Source: Herbaspirillum seropedicae (GTDB lineage Bacteria; Pseudomonadota; Gammaproteobacteria; Burkholderiales; Burkholderiaceae_D). Taken from it: a stretch of DNA of 64,000 nt. Shown here in pieces: positions 53,451-62,694 of this stretch; within the stretch, counting starts at the first letter, position 1, and each line of letters begins with the position of its first letter. The notes beneath the pieces are model-generated. The model saw only the letters and a list, made by a program, of their open reading frames with translations, searched no databases and was not told where the DNA came from. The stretch spans positions 4,831,021 through 4,895,020 of the forward strand of contig NZ_CP011930.1 of assembly GCF_001040945.1 (NCBI RefSeq), given 5' to 3'. Both the position numbers and the translations under genes were made by a program.

Positions 53451-54743
53451 ATGCATTTGCTTGCCGTCGGACTCAACCACACTACCGCGCCGGTCTCGCT
53501 GCGCGAGAAAGTGGCTTTCCCCGCTGACCAGATCGGCCAGGCGGTGGCGTCGGCGCGCGCATGGTTTGGCGGCCACGACAAGATCGTGGCCTCGGGCGAA
53601 GCCGCCATCCTGTCCACCTGCAACCGCACCGAGCTGTATGCGGCTGCGGCAGCCGGCAAGGATGGCGTAGAGTTCGCCATCGACCGCACCGCGCAGTTCC
53701 TGGCCGATTATCACCACATCCCCTACGCCGATCTGCGTCCCTACCTGTATTCCCTGCCCCAGGACAACGCCGTGCGCCACGCCTTCCGCGTGGCCTCCGG
53801 ACTGGACTCGATGGTGCTGGGCGAGCCGCAGATCCTGGGCCAGATGAAGGACGCCGTGCGCCAGGCCGATGCCGCCGGCGGCCTGGGCACCTACCTGCAC
53901 CAGCTGTTCCAGCGCACCTTCGCGGTGGCCAAGGAAGTGCGCAGCACCACCGAGATCGGCGCGCACAGCGTGTCCATGGCGGCGGCAGCGGTGCGGCTGT
54001 CGCAACGCATCTTCGATTCGATCTCGGGCCAGAACGTGCTCTTCATCGGCGCAGGTGAAATGATCGAGCTGTGCGCGACCCACTTCGCGGCGCAGAATCC
54101 CAAGACCCTGACCGTGGCCAACCGCACCATGGAGCGCGGCGAAACCCTGGCCCATCGCTTCAACGGCAAGGCCATCCGCCTGGCCGACCTGCCGGCGCAG
54201 CTGGCGCAGTTCGACATCGTGGTCTCCTGTACGGCCTCGTCGCTGCCCATCATTGGCCTGGGGCTGGTGGAGCGGGCGGTGAAGGCGCGTCGCCACAAAC
54301 CCATCTTCATGGTGGACCTGGCGGTGCCGCGCGACATCGAGGCCGAAGTCGGCCGTCTGGACGACGTCTTCCTCTATACCGTGGACGATCTGGCCTCGGT
54401 GGTGCAGACCGGCGTGGAAAACCGCCAGGCGGCGGTGGCCCAGGCCGAAGCCATCATCGAGACGCGGGTGCAGTCCTTCATGCACTGGATCGACAGCCGC
54501 GCCATGGTGCCGCTGATCCAGGACCTCAACGAAACCGGCGAGGCCCTGCGCCTGGCCGAACTGGAACGCGCCCGCCGCATGCTGGCCAAGGGCGAGGATG
54601 TGGAAGCGGTGCTGGATGCGCTCTCGCGCGGCCTGACCGCCAAGTTCCTGCACGGCCCGCAACAGGCCCTGCACCACGCCCAGGGCGAGCAGCGCAGCCA
54701 GCTGGCGGCGCTGCTGCCGCAGCTGTTCCGCGCCAAGCGTTAG
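53451..54743 (+). CDS. hemA: Glutamyl-tRNA reductase
   Basis: A 430-residue enzyme reducing glutamyl-tRNA to glutamate-1-semialdehyde, the first committed step of tetrapyrrole synthesis. It has [15 protein letters not shown] at the N-terminus, the catalytic cysteine in [10 protein letters not shown], the [18 protein letters not shown] signature and an NADPH-binding VLFIGAGEM. The start is placed at MHLLAVG (53451), as in homologues, although the ribosome site is weak. It heads the run hemA-prfA, then dsbB-prmC. Confidence 0.95.
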   Translation: MHLLAVGLNHTTAPVSLREKVAFPADQIGQAVASARAWFGGHDKIVASGEAAILSTCNRTELYAAAAAGKDGVEFAIDRTAQFLADYHHIPYADLRPYLYSLPQDNAVRHAFRVASGLDSMVLGEPQILGQMKDAVRQADAAGGLGTYLHQLFQRTFAVAKEVRSTTEIGAHSVSMAAAAVRLSQRIFDSISGQNVLFIGAGEMIELCATHFAAQNPKTLTVANRTMERGETLAHRFNGKAIRLADLPAQLAQFDIVVSCTASSLPIIGLGLVERAVKARRHKPIFMVDLAVPRDIEAEVGRLDDVFLYTVDDLASVVQTGVENRQAAVAQAEAIIETRVQSFMHWIDSRAMVPLIQDLNETGEALRLAELERARRMLAKGEDVEAVLDALSRGLTAKFLHGPQQALHHAQGEQRSQLAALLPQLFRAKR

Positions 54744-54851
54744 CGATTCCCCCTCTCGTCGGCCACCGCGCGTGGCCGGCCCCCTGCGCCGCAACTTGCC
54801 GGCCGCCGCTGTCCTCCCTTGTCCTTCCCTTGTTACCGGATTCGAATAGCC

Positions 54852-55931
54852 ATGAAACCATCGATGCTCGCCAAACTCGACCAGCTCGCCGAGCGGCTGG
54901 AAGAGCTCAACAGCCTGCTGGCCCAGGAAGACGCCACTGCCAGCATGGACAACTTCCGCAAGATGACCCGCGAACATGCCGAACTCGGCCCGCTGGTGGC
55001 GCTGTATCACGAATATGTGCAGGCCGCCGAAGACATCCGCACGGCCCAGGAACTGCTGGCCGATCCCGACATGAAGGCCTTCGCCCAGGAAGAGATCGAC
55101 GGCGCCAAGGCGCGCATGGAAGGCCTGGAGCTGGACCTGCAAAAGATGCTGCTGCCCAAGGACCCCAACGACGAGCGCAACATCTTCCTGGAAATCCGCG
55201 CGGGCACGGGCGGCGACGAGTCAGCGCTGTTCGCTGGCGATCTGCTGCGCATGTACACCCGCTATGCCGAGCGTCAGCGCTGGCAGGTCGAGATCGTGTC
55301 GGCGTCCGAATCCGAACTGGGCGGCTACAAGGAAGTGATCGCCCGCATCGTGGGCCTGGGTGCGTACTCGCGCCTGAAGTTCGAGTCGGGCGGCCACCGC
55401 GTGCAGCGCGTGCCGGCCACCGAGACCCAGGGCCGCATCCATACCTCGGCCTGCACGGTGGCGGTGATGCCCGAGGCCGACGAGGTCGGTGACGTGGAAA
55501 TCAACCCGGCCGACATCCGCATCGATACCTACCGCGCCTCCGGGGCCGGCGGGCAGCACATCAACAAGACCGATTCGGCCGTGCGCATCACCCACCTGCC
55601 CACCGGCATCGTGGTGGAATGCCAGGATGATCGCAGCCAGCACAAGAACAAGGCCCAGGCCATGAAGGTGCTGGCCGCGCGCATCAAGGACGTGCAATTG
55701 CGTCAACAGCAATCCGAGGAAGCGGCCACGCGCAAGTCGCTGATCGGCTCGGGCGACCGCAGCGAGCGCATCCGCACCTACAATTTCCCGCAGGGACGCA
55801 TGACCGATCACCGCATCAACCTGACGCTCTACAAGCTGGACTTCATCATGGATGGCGACCTCGATGAACTGACCAATGCCCTGATCACCGAGCACCAGGC
55901 CGAGCTGCTGGCGCAACTGGGCGACGACTGA
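54852..55931 (+). CDS. prfA: Peptide chain release factor 1
   Basis: A 359-residue RF1. The stop-codon-reading PxT motif is PAT (in [10 protein letters not shown], near residue 186). The catalytic GGQ is in [14 protein letters not shown] near residue 233. RF1 ends translation at UAA and UAG. The start MKPSMLAKL at 54852 is the usual RF1 N-terminus. prmC, which methylates the GGQ glutamine, lies two genes downstream. Confidence 0.96.
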   Translation: MKPSMLAKLDQLAERLEELNSLLAQEDATASMDNFRKMTREHAELGPLVALYHEYVQAAEDIRTAQELLADPDMKAFAQEEIDGAKARMEGLELDLQKMLLPKDPNDERNIFLEIRAGTGGDESALFAGDLLRMYTRYAERQRWQVEIVSASESELGGYKEVIARIVGLGAYSRLKFESGGHRVQRVPATETQGRIHTSACTVAVMPEADEVGDVEINPADIRIDTYRASGAGGQHINKTDSAVRITHLPTGIVVECQDDRSQHKNKAQAMKVLAARIKDVQLRQQQSEEAATRKSLIGSGDRSERIRTYNFPQGRMTDHRINLTLYKLDFIMDGDLDELTNALITEHQAELLAQLGDD

Positions 55932-56028
55932 AGCCAGGAACCAAGGGGGGGACAGCGGTTCAGAGACTCGTACGCGGACCCAGCGGTACTGCCTGAGGGG
56001 GCAAGATGCAGCCGGGACGGGTGTCTAC

Positions 56029-56034
56029 TACAAT
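56029..56034 (+). promoter_or_regulatory. Possible -10 box upstream of dsbB
   Basis: TACAAT lies 61 bases before the dsbB ATG, inside the 164-base gap after prfA. It suggests that dsbB-prmC may have their own promoter. Confidence 0.3.
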
Positions 56035-56095
56035 CCCGTCATGGCCTGGCTGGCGGTCGGGGCTATTCCATTGACGAAAAAGACAGAGAAAGAAC

Positions 56096-56590
56096 ATGAA
56101 ATCATCCAAACCGGTTTTCCTGCTGGTCGCCCTGGTCTGCATCGCCCTGCTGGGCTTTGCCATGTACCTGCAGATCGTGGAAGAAATGCAGCCCTGCCCG
56201 CTGTGCGTGATCCAGCGCTACATGTTCGTGCTGGTAGCGGCCTTTGCGCTGATCGGCGCCTTCCTGCCGGAAGCGGCGCGGCGCGCCAGCGCGGCCCTGG
56301 CCGCCCTGGCGGCGCTGGGCGGCGCGGGCACGGCGATCTGGCATCTATATGTGAAGGCGCATCCGGGCGTCTCCTGCACCACCGATCCGCTGGAAACGGC
56401 GTTGAACCAGCTGCCCACGGCCAAGCTGTGGCCGCAGATGTTTACCGCTGACGGCTTTTGCTCGGCGCCCTGGCCGCCGGTCTTCGGATTGCAGATCCCG
56501 ACCTGGTCGCTGATCTGGTTCGCGGTGCTGGCGCTGGTGCTGATCGTGCAGATGCTGCGCCGGGCGCCGCGCACCACGATCTGGAAGTAA
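56096..56590 (+). CDS. dsbB: Disulfide-bond oxidoreductase DsbB
   Basis: A 164-residue inner-membrane protein with four membrane helices. The first redox pair is CPLC (Cys34, Cys37). The second periplasmic pair is Cys94 and Cys122 (GVSCTTD and GFCSAPWP). DsbB reoxidises DsbA and passes electrons to quinone. Its stop overlaps the prmC start as TAATG, so the two are co-translated. Confidence 0.93.
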   Translation: MKSSKPVFLLVALVCIALLGFAMYLQIVEEMQPCPLCVIQRYMFVLVAAFALIGAFLPEAARRASAALAALAALGGAGTAIWHLYVKAHPGVSCTTDPLETALNQLPTAKLWPQMFTADGFCSAPWPPVFGLQIPTWSLIWFAVLALVLIVQMLRRAPRTTIWK

Positions 56591-57423
56591 TGCCCATCCT
56601 GCCCTCCTATGCGGGCTGCACGCTGGCCACGGTGCTCAAGACCGCCCCGCTGGACCCGCTGGAAAACCGCATCCTGCTATGCCACGCCCTGCGCCTGACG
56701 CGGGTGCAGCTCATCACCCAGTCCGAGCGCCAGCTCAGCGCCGCCGAAGCCGAGACGCTCGCAGCGCTGCTGGCGCGGCGTCTGCGCGGCGAGCCCATCG
56801 CCTACATCGTCGGACAGCGTGAATTCTATGGACTGGATTTGCGCGTCTCGCCGGACGTGCTGATCCCGCGCCCGGATACCGAACTGCTGGTGGAGCTGGC
56901 GCTGGAACGGCTGCCCCAGGGCGGTAGCGCCCTCGATATGGGGACCGGCTCCGGCGCCATCGCCGTGGCAATCGCCCATACGCGCCCGGACGCCCAGGTC
57001 ACGGCGCTGGACGCCAGCCCCGCCGCGTTGGCCATCGCAAGAGAAAACGCCAGCACGCACCAGGTGCGCGTGCGGCTGCTGGAAAGTGACTGGTATGGCG
57101 CGCTCGACGCAGACCAAGCATTCGACCTGATCGTCTCCAACCCACCCTACATCGTCGCCGGCGACATCCACCTCTCGCAAGGCGACCTGCGCTTCGAACC
57201 CGTCGATGCGCTCACCGACCATGCCGATGGCCTGTCGGACCTGCGCACCATCATCGAAGGCGCACCGGCCCATCTCAAGGCCGGCGGCTGGCTGCTGATG
57301 GAGCACGGCTACGACCAGGCTGCCGCCGTACGCGCCCTGCTCACCGGCGGTGGCTGGCGCGAAGTACAAAGCTGGCGCGACCTGGCCGGCATCGAGCGGG
57401 TCAGCGGCGCCCGCCTGGGCTGA
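56590..57423 (+). CDS. prmC: Release-factor glutamine methyltransferase PrmC
   Basis: A 277-residue SAM-dependent methylase. The N-terminal helical domain contacts the release factor. The catalytic domain has the SAM motif ALDMGTGSGAIAVA and the substrate glutamine motif NPPY (VSNPPYIVAGD) near residue 184, then GGWLLMEHGYDQ. It methylates the Gln of the GGQ motif in RF1 and RF2. It overlaps dsbB by one base and converges on the ferredoxin oxidoreductase gene 14 bases away. Confidence 0.95.
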   Translation: MPILPSYAGCTLATVLKTAPLDPLENRILLCHALRLTRVQLITQSERQLSAAEAETLAALLARRLRGEPIAYIVGQREFYGLDLRVSPDVLIPRPDTELLVELALERLPQGGSALDMGTGSGAIAVAIAHTRPDAQVTALDASPAALAIARENASTHQVRVRLLESDWYGALDADQAFDLIVSNPPYIVAGDIHLSQGDLRFEPVDALTDHADGLSDLRTIIEGAPAHLKAGGWLLMEHGYDQAAAVRALLTGGGWREVQSWRDLAGIERVSGARLG

Positions 57424-57437
57424 CCCGCCGGCTGCGT

Positions 57438-60400
57438 TCAGGCAGCTTGCTGGCCGCCTCCTGGCGGTGATTGCGGCTGAGTTTGTGCCGCTGCCTGGCC
57501 GAGTTGCGCCAGCAGGGCTGCCTGCTTTTCCATGGCGGCCTTCAGATGGCGCTCCTTGACGTGACCATAGCCGCGGATCTCTTCCGGAATGCGGGCCACG
57601 GCGGTGATCTGCTCCAGGTTCTCGGGCGTGAGCCGATCCAGCAAGCGCGAGAGCGTCGCACGATACTCGGTGATCAGCGCACGCTCCTGCCGGCGCTCCT
57701 CGGTATAAGCAAAGGGATCCAAGGCCGTGCCGCGCAGGAAGCGCAGCCTGGCCAGCACGCCAAAGACCGGCATCATCCAGCTGCCGAAGGCCTGCTTGCG
57801 CAGATGGCCCTTGTCATCGCGCTTGGCCAACAGCGGTGGGGCAAGGTGGAAGCGTAACTTGTAGTCACCTTCGAACATGCCGGCGATCTTGGCCCGGAAG
57901 GCCGGATCGGCATGCAGGCGGGCGACTTCGTATTCATCCTTGTAGGCCATGAGCTTGAAGAGATAACTGGCCACCGCACGACTGAGCTTGAGGCCACGGC
58001 CTGCTTCGCCTAAGGCGCTTTCCCGCGCCCGCACCTGCTCGACGAAATCGCGATAGCTGCGCGCATAGGCGGCGTTCAGGTAGTCGGTCAGGAAGGCCAC
58101 GCGGCGCTCCACCAGTTCATCCAGGGTGGGCGTGCGCTTGAACTCGATCACCTGCGCGCTCATGCCATTGCGGCCAGCTGCGGCCAGCACGAACGCCACG
58201 TCATGGGCGGCAGCCCGGCCCCAGGCGAAGGCTTGCTTGTTGAACTCGACCTGCAATGCGTTGAGTTCGATGGCGCGCAGCAGCGCTGCTTCCGACAGCG
58301 GCACCCAGCCCTTTTGCCAGGCATAGCCCAGCATGAACATGTTGGTCGCGATGGCGTCGCCCATCAGCGCCGTGGCGATGCGACCGGCATCGACCAGCGA
58401 CAGGTTGTCACGCCCGCAGGCGCGCGCAATCTCGCCCTCGCTGGAGGCGGTGGGGAATTGCCAGTCCGGATTGCGCACGAAGGCCGCTGTCGGCATCTGG
58501 GTCGAATTGACGGCTGCGTGCGTGCGTCCTTCACCCATGCGTGAGAGTGCATCGCGGCTGGCGGTGACGATCACGTCGCAGCCGATGACCAGATCGGCCA
58601 TGCCGGTTCCCACCCGGGTCGAATGGATGTGCGCCGCATCCTCGGCCACGCGTACGTGCGACATCACCGGGCCGCCCTTCTGCGCCAGGCCGCTCATGTC
58701 CAGCACCGAACAGGCGCGTCCTTCGACGTGGGCGGCCATGGCGATGATCTGGCCAATGGTGATGACACCGGTACCGCCCACGCCGGTGACCAGAATGCCA
58801 TAGGGCTGCGCCAAGCCCGGCAGCACCGGCTCGGGCAGGCTGGGCAGGGCCGGGCCGACGTCAGCCTGGGCGCGGGCCGGCTTCTTCAGTTGCCCGCCTT
58901 CCACCGTCACGAAGCTGGGGCAGAAACCATTGACGCAGGAATAATCCTTGTTGCAGGACGACTGGTTGATCTGGCGCTTGCGACCGAATTCGGTTTCCAG
59001 CGGTTCTACCGAAAGGCAGTTCGATTGCACGCTGCAATCGCCGCAGCCTTCGCACACGGCCTCATTGATGACGGCGCGCTTGGCGGGATCGGGATAGGCA
59101 TTGCGTTTGCGGCGACGACGCTTTTCGGAGGCGCAGGTCTGGTCATAGATCATGGCGGACACGCCCGGCTGTTCGCGCAGCTCGCGCTGCACGGCGTCGA
59201 GTTCGCTGCGATGGCGGATGGTGACGCCTTCGGCCCATTGGGTCCCCACTGGATACTTGTCCGGTTCGTCGGTGACCACGATGATGGGACGCACGTTTTC
59301 CGCCGCCAGCTGGCGCGAGATCATGGCCGGGTCGAGCGGTCCATCGAACTCCTGCCCGCCGGTCATCGCCACGGCGTCGTTGTAGAGGATCTTGTAGGTG
59401 ATGTTGACCTTGGCCGCGACCGAGGCGCGCACCGCCAGCAAACCCGAGTGGAAGTAGGTGCCATCGCCCAGATTGGCGAAGACATGCTTTTCATCCGTGA
59501 AGGGCGCCTGGCCGACCCAGGTCACGCCTTCGCCGCCCATGTGGGTGAACAGCTTGGTCTCGCGGTCCATCCAGGTCACCATGTAATGGCAACCGATGCC
59601 GGCCAGGCCACGGCTGCCCTCGGGCAACTTGGTGGAGGTATTGTGCGGGCAGCCGGAGCAGAAATGCGGGATGCGGTCCTTGTCGGGATCAGGCTTGCTG
59701 CTGATGTTGAGCGTGGCTTCCTTGGCTTCCAGGTAGGCCACGCGGGCGCGCACCTGCTGCTCCACCGGGTGTCCCGCGAAGTAGCGCGAGATGCGGGTAG
59801 CGATGGCGCGGGCGATCTGCGCCGGGTTCAATTCATAGGTCGCGGGCAGCAGCCAGTTGCCGTGGCCTTCGCGCTGCGAACCGCTCCACTCGCCGGTGTC
59901 ATCGAACTTGCCGACCACGCGGGGACGCACGTCGTCGCGCCAGTTGTAGAGTTCTTCCTTCAACTGGTATTCGAGGATCTGGCGCTTCTCCTCGACCACC
60001 AGGATTTCATCCAGGCCCTGGGCGAATTCACGCACGCCCTCGGCTTCCAGCGGCCAGGTCATGCCGACCTTGTAGAGGCGGATGCCGATGTCGCGTGCAG
60101 CCTGTTCATCGATGCCCAGGTCTTCCAGCGCCTGGCGCGTATCGAGGTAGGACTTGCCGGCGGTGATGATGCCGATGCGTGCGCGGGGACTGTCCCAGAT
60201 GATGCGGTTCAGTTTGTTGGCGCGCGCGTAGGCCAGCGCGGCATACCACTTGTAGTTGATCATCCGTGCTTCCTGACCTAGCACGGTATCCGGTTGGCGG
60301 ATGTTGAGGCCATCGGGTGGCAGTTCGAAATCTGCCGGCAGCTGGATCTGCACGCGCTCCGGATCGATCATCACCGACATGCCCGACTCGACCAGGTCAG

Positions 60401-61037
60401 TCACGCACTTCATCGCCACCCACAAGCCGGTATAACGGCTCATGGCCCAGCCATGCAGGCCGTAGTCGAGATACTCCTGCACCGAGGATGGATAGAGCAC
60501 CGGAATACCGCAGGCCTTGAGGATGTGTTCGCTCTGGTGAGCCGCGGTGGAGGATTTGGCAGCGTGGTCATCGCCGGCAATCACCAGCACGCCGCCATGC
60601 CTGGAGGTGCCGGCCATGTTGGCGTGCTTGAAGACATCGCCGCAGCGGTCCACGCCGGGCCCCTTGCCATACCATAGCGAGAACACGCCATCGTATTGCG
60701 CGCCCTTGAACAGATTGACCTGCTGCGTGCCCCATACGCTGGTGGCGGCCAGGTCTTCGTTCATGCCGGGGTGGAACTTGATCTGCTTCGCTTCCAGGTA
60801 TTTGCGCGCCTTTTCGGCGGTCTGGTCGACCGCGCCCAAGGGTGAGCCGCGGTAGCCGGTGATGAAGCCGGCGGTGTTGAGGCCGGCGCGTTGGTCGTAT
60901 TGACGTTGCAGCATCGGCAGGCGCACCAGCGCCTGGATGCCGGTCATGAAGACACGGCCGCGTTCTAGGGTGTACTTGTCGTCCAGGGAAACATCGTCCA
61001 GCAGCAGGCGCTGCCCGGCGGGTAGGGGTGCGTTCAT
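57438..61037 (-). CDS. Single-chain indolepyruvate ferredoxin oxidoreductase-like enzyme
   Basis: A 1199-residue protein fusing the parts usually split into IorA and IorB. From N to C it shows pyruvate-oxidoreductase alpha-like domains (GFITGYRGSPLGAVDQ), a TPP domain (FCSGCPHNTSTKLPEGSRG, LGDGTYFHSGLLAVRASVAA) and a cysteine cluster for Fe-S binding (CEGCGDCSVQSNC, NKDYSCVNGFCPSF). A gamma domain (GVGGTGVITIGQII) and a C-terminal helical domain follow. It decarboxylates aryl or branched 2-oxo acids to acyl-CoA in aromatic or branched amino-acid breakdown. The start at 61037 has GGAGA upstream. The exact substrate is not certain. Confidence 0.88.
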   Translation of the reverse strand: MNAPLPAGQRLLLDDVSLDDKYTLERGRVFMTGIQALVRLPMLQRQYDQRAGLNTAGFITGYRGSPLGAVDQTAEKARKYLEAKQIKFHPGMNEDLAATSVWGTQQVNLFKGAQYDGVFSLWYGKGPGVDRCGDVFKHANMAGTSRHGGVLVIAGDDHAAKSSTAAHQSEHILKACGIPVLYPSSVQEYLDYGLHGWAMSRYTGLWVAMKCVTDLVESGMSVMIDPERVQIQLPADFELPPDGLNIRQPDTVLGQEARMINYKWYAALAYARANKLNRIIWDSPRARIGIITAGKSYLDTRQALEDLGIDEQAARDIGIRLYKVGMTWPLEAEGVREFAQGLDEILVVEEKRQILEYQLKEELYNWRDDVRPRVVGKFDDTGEWSGSQREGHGNWLLPATYELNPAQIARAIATRISRYFAGHPVEQQVRARVAYLEAKEATLNISSKPDPDKDRIPHFCSGCPHNTSTKLPEGSRGLAGIGCHYMVTWMDRETKLFTHMGGEGVTWVGQAPFTDEKHVFANLGDGTYFHSGLLAVRASVAAKVNITYKILYNDAVAMTGGQEFDGPLDPAMISRQLAAENVRPIIVVTDEPDKYPVGTQWAEGVTIRHRSELDAVQRELREQPGVSAMIYDQTCASEKRRRRKRNAYPDPAKRAVINEAVCEGCGDCSVQSNCLSVEPLETEFGRKRQINQSSCNKDYSCVNGFCPSFVTVEGGQLKKPARAQADVGPALPSLPEPVLPGLAQPYGILVTGVGGTGVITIGQIIAMAAHVEGRACSVLDMSGLAQKGGPVMSHVRVAEDAAHIHSTRVGTGMADLVIGCDVIVTASRDALSRMGEGRTHAAVNSTQMPTAAFVRNPDWQFPTASSEGEIARACGRDNLSLVDAGRIATALMGDAIATNMFMLGYAWQKGWVPLSEAALLRAIELNALQVEFNKQAFAWGRAAAHDVAFVLAAAGRNGMSAQVIEFKRTPTLDELVERRVAFLTDYLNAAYARSYRDFVEQVRARESALGEAGRGLKLSRAVASYLFKLMAYKDEYEVARLHADPAFRAKIAGMFEGDYKLRFHLAPPLLAKRDDKGHLRKQAFGSWMMPVFGVLARLRFLRGTALDPFAYTEERRQERALITEYRATLSRLLDRLTPENLEQITAVARIPEEIRGYGHVKERHLKAAMEKQAALLAQLGQAAAQTQPQSPPGGGQQAA

Positions 61038-61375
61038 GTGGTCTCCGTGCCAAAAATCTTGTTTTTGCCTGCACATGCTCCCGGCAGACTTTTCTGTCGG
61101 GATGGGGAACACCTCAGCCTTGTGGGCCGGGTCTTCTTCAGGTTGTACTTCAAGTTAGCACAAGGGTGAGCCACCTGCTACGCGCGCCGCAGCAGGGTTT
61201 TCGGGTTTTTTTGGCATGCAGGAAACACTTTCCGCAAGTCCTGCGGCGTTGATGCCCGGGTAGAGAAGAAAATGCCGGAAAGACAAAAACAACAATATTT
61301 CCGGCTGAAAAAAAAGAGCTGCAGCCAGCTCAAGTGTTACAAGCAAGACGTGAATGTAACATCCAGTAAAAGCCA
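61038..61375. other. Leader region of the ferredoxin oxidoreductase gene
   Basis: No gene is seen. The part 61280-61380 is AT-richer than the surroundings and presumably carries the minus-strand promoter and the upstream side of the plus-strand small-RNA promoter. No confident minus-strand -35/-10 pair was found. Confidence 0.5.
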
Positions 61376-61404
61376 TTGGACCAGCTTCGGCACTGACGTT
61401 TAAT
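61376..61404 (+). promoter_or_regulatory. Candidate promoter of the small RNA
   Basis: TTGGAC (61376-61381) and TTTAAT (61399-61404) are 17 bases apart on the plus strand, where no protein gene follows. Transcription would begin near 61411. Confidence 0.45.
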
Positions 61405-61410
61405 AGACCT

Positions 61411-61524
61411 CACTTGAACAGCGATTGATTGGTATCCGTTACTGTGCAAGGTTCCTCCCCTCTAGTGTTGAAAGCACCACTAGCTCGCGGATCTGGCTCC
61501 CCCTGTCAGATCCGCTTTTTTTTT
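61411..61524 (+). ncRNA. Candidate C-rich small RNA
   Basis: A plus-strand transcript of about 114 bases is predicted between two minus-strand genes. Evidence: the promoter-like sequence upstream; a small stem CTAGTG/CACTAG (61462-61467, 61478-61483); a single-stranded CCTCCCC (61454-61460); and a textbook terminator whose loop is again C-rich (GCTCCCCCTGT). Paired C-rich loops complementary to Shine-Dalgarno sequences are known in several trans-acting bacterial small RNAs. No open frame is present. Start point and family are not known. Confidence 0.55.
61487..61524 (+). terminator. Strong terminator with no upstream protein gene
   Basis: GCGGATCTG (61487-61495) pairs perfectly with CAGATCCGC (61507-61515) and is followed by nine Ts on the plus strand. 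Both flanking protein genes are on the minus strand, so it must end some other plus-strand transcript. Confidence 0.88.
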
Positions 61525-61536
61525 GCCGGCGACTTT

Positions 61537-62544
61537 TCAGGGATGATCGAAGGGTTGCGGCCGCAGTGTCTTCTCCGAAGAGGGCGGCAACACCGGTAAC
61601 TGCAAACGCGGCTGCTTGCCGGTCAGCGTCTTGAGGAAGGCGACCACCTTGGCGTTCTCGTCGGCGCTGAACTGCCGGCCCAACTGGATGCGCGCCATGG
61701 TATCGACCGCTTCGGCCAGAGTGGCGGCGCCGCCATCGTGGAAGTACGGATAGGTCAGCTCGACGTTACGCAGGGTCGGCACCTTGAAGTGGAAACGATC
61801 GGCCTCCTTGCCGGTCACGTCGGCGCGTCCCTGCGCCGGATTGCTGGTCTGGTAGGGCGCCACCAACCCCATCTTCTGGAAAGAATTGCCGCCCACGGCG
61901 GGGCCATTGTGGCAGGCGATGCAACCGGACTCCTTGAAGAGCCGGTAGCCTTCCTGCTCCTTGCGCGTGAGCGCGCGCCGGTCGCCCTTGAGCCATTTGT
62001 CGAAGCGGGAATCGGGCGTGACCAGGGTTTCCTCGAAGGCCGCAATGGCCTGCGTCACTTCTTCCATGCCCAGCTTTTGGTTGCCAAAGGCTTGCTTGAA
62101 CGCCGCGACGTAGCCCGGAATGGACTGCAATACCTCCACCGCCAGCGCATGCGAAAACGCCATCTCCTTGGGATTGGCGACCGGACCACCGGCCTGGGCC
62201 TTCAGATCAGCAGCGCGGCCATCCCAGAACTGGGCGGCATTGAATTTTGCATTGAGCACCGTGGGCGAATTGATCGGCCCCTGCTGCCAGTTGTGGCCGA
62301 TGGAGCTCCTCAGGTTGTCCGTTCCCCCCATGGAAAGGTTATGGCAGGAATTGCAGGAGATGAAACCGGATTTGGACAGGCGCGGATCGAAAAACAGCTG
62401 CTTACCCAATTCCACCATGGCGGGATTACGGACCTGGGCCGGTTGGATAGGGGTAATCGGCTCGGGGCCAGCGGCACTGGCGGGCGAGGTGAACTGAGCG
62501 CTGGCGGCGAACAACAGAATGCTGAGGATGGGCTTGCATGACAT
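61537..62544 (-). CDS. Di-haem cytochrome c peroxidase family protein
   Basis: A 335-residue periplasmic protein with a signal peptide (ILSILLFAASAQFTSPASAA) and two haem-binding motifs, CNSCH at residues 64-68 and CIACH at 208-212. The family segments FFDPRLSKSGFISC, FWDGRAADLKAQA and LRNVELTYPYFHDG are present. It likely reduces hydrogen peroxide with electrons from a small cytochrome, though MauG-like oxidases share the fold. The start at 62544 has AGGAG upstream. A perfect 12-bp hairpin lies just before the ribosome site. Confidence 0.88.
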   Translation of the reverse strand: MSCKPILSILLFAASAQFTSPASAAGPEPITPIQPAQVRNPAMVELGKQLFFDPRLSKSGFISCNSCHNLSMGGTDNLRSSIGHNWQQGPINSPTVLNAKFNAAQFWDGRAADLKAQAGGPVANPKEMAFSHALAVEVLQSIPGYVAAFKQAFGNQKLGMEEVTQAIAAFEETLVTPDSRFDKWLKGDRRALTRKEQEGYRLFKESGCIACHNGPAVGGNSFQKMGLVAPYQTSNPAQGRADVTGKEADRFHFKVPTLRNVELTYPYFHDGGAATLAEAVDTMARIQLGRQFSADENAKVVAFLKTLTGKQPRLQLPVLPPSSEKTLRPQPFDHP

Positions 62545-62560
62545 GGCGGGCTCCTGGGTG

Positions 62561-62588
62561 GCGGACAATGAAGCGTTTCATTGTCCGC
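62561..62588. promoter_or_regulatory. Perfect 12-bp inverted repeat before the peroxidase gene
   Basis: GCGGACAATGAA (62561-62572) and TTCATTGTCCGC (62577-62588) pair without mismatch over a 4-base centre, ending 16 bases before the start codon. The core GAAGCGTTTC resembles LacI/GalR-type operators with a central CG. As RNA it would form a stable stem next to the ribosome site. Confidence 0.6.
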
Positions 62589-62694
62589 AGGCCCATAGGC
62601 AGCCTTCTTGACTTGCGTCACCCCTGTCGTTGGAAGTCAGCAAACTGATTGCCGATCTAGAGATTATTCGATGCAGCCGCCAGGTGGTGCGGGT

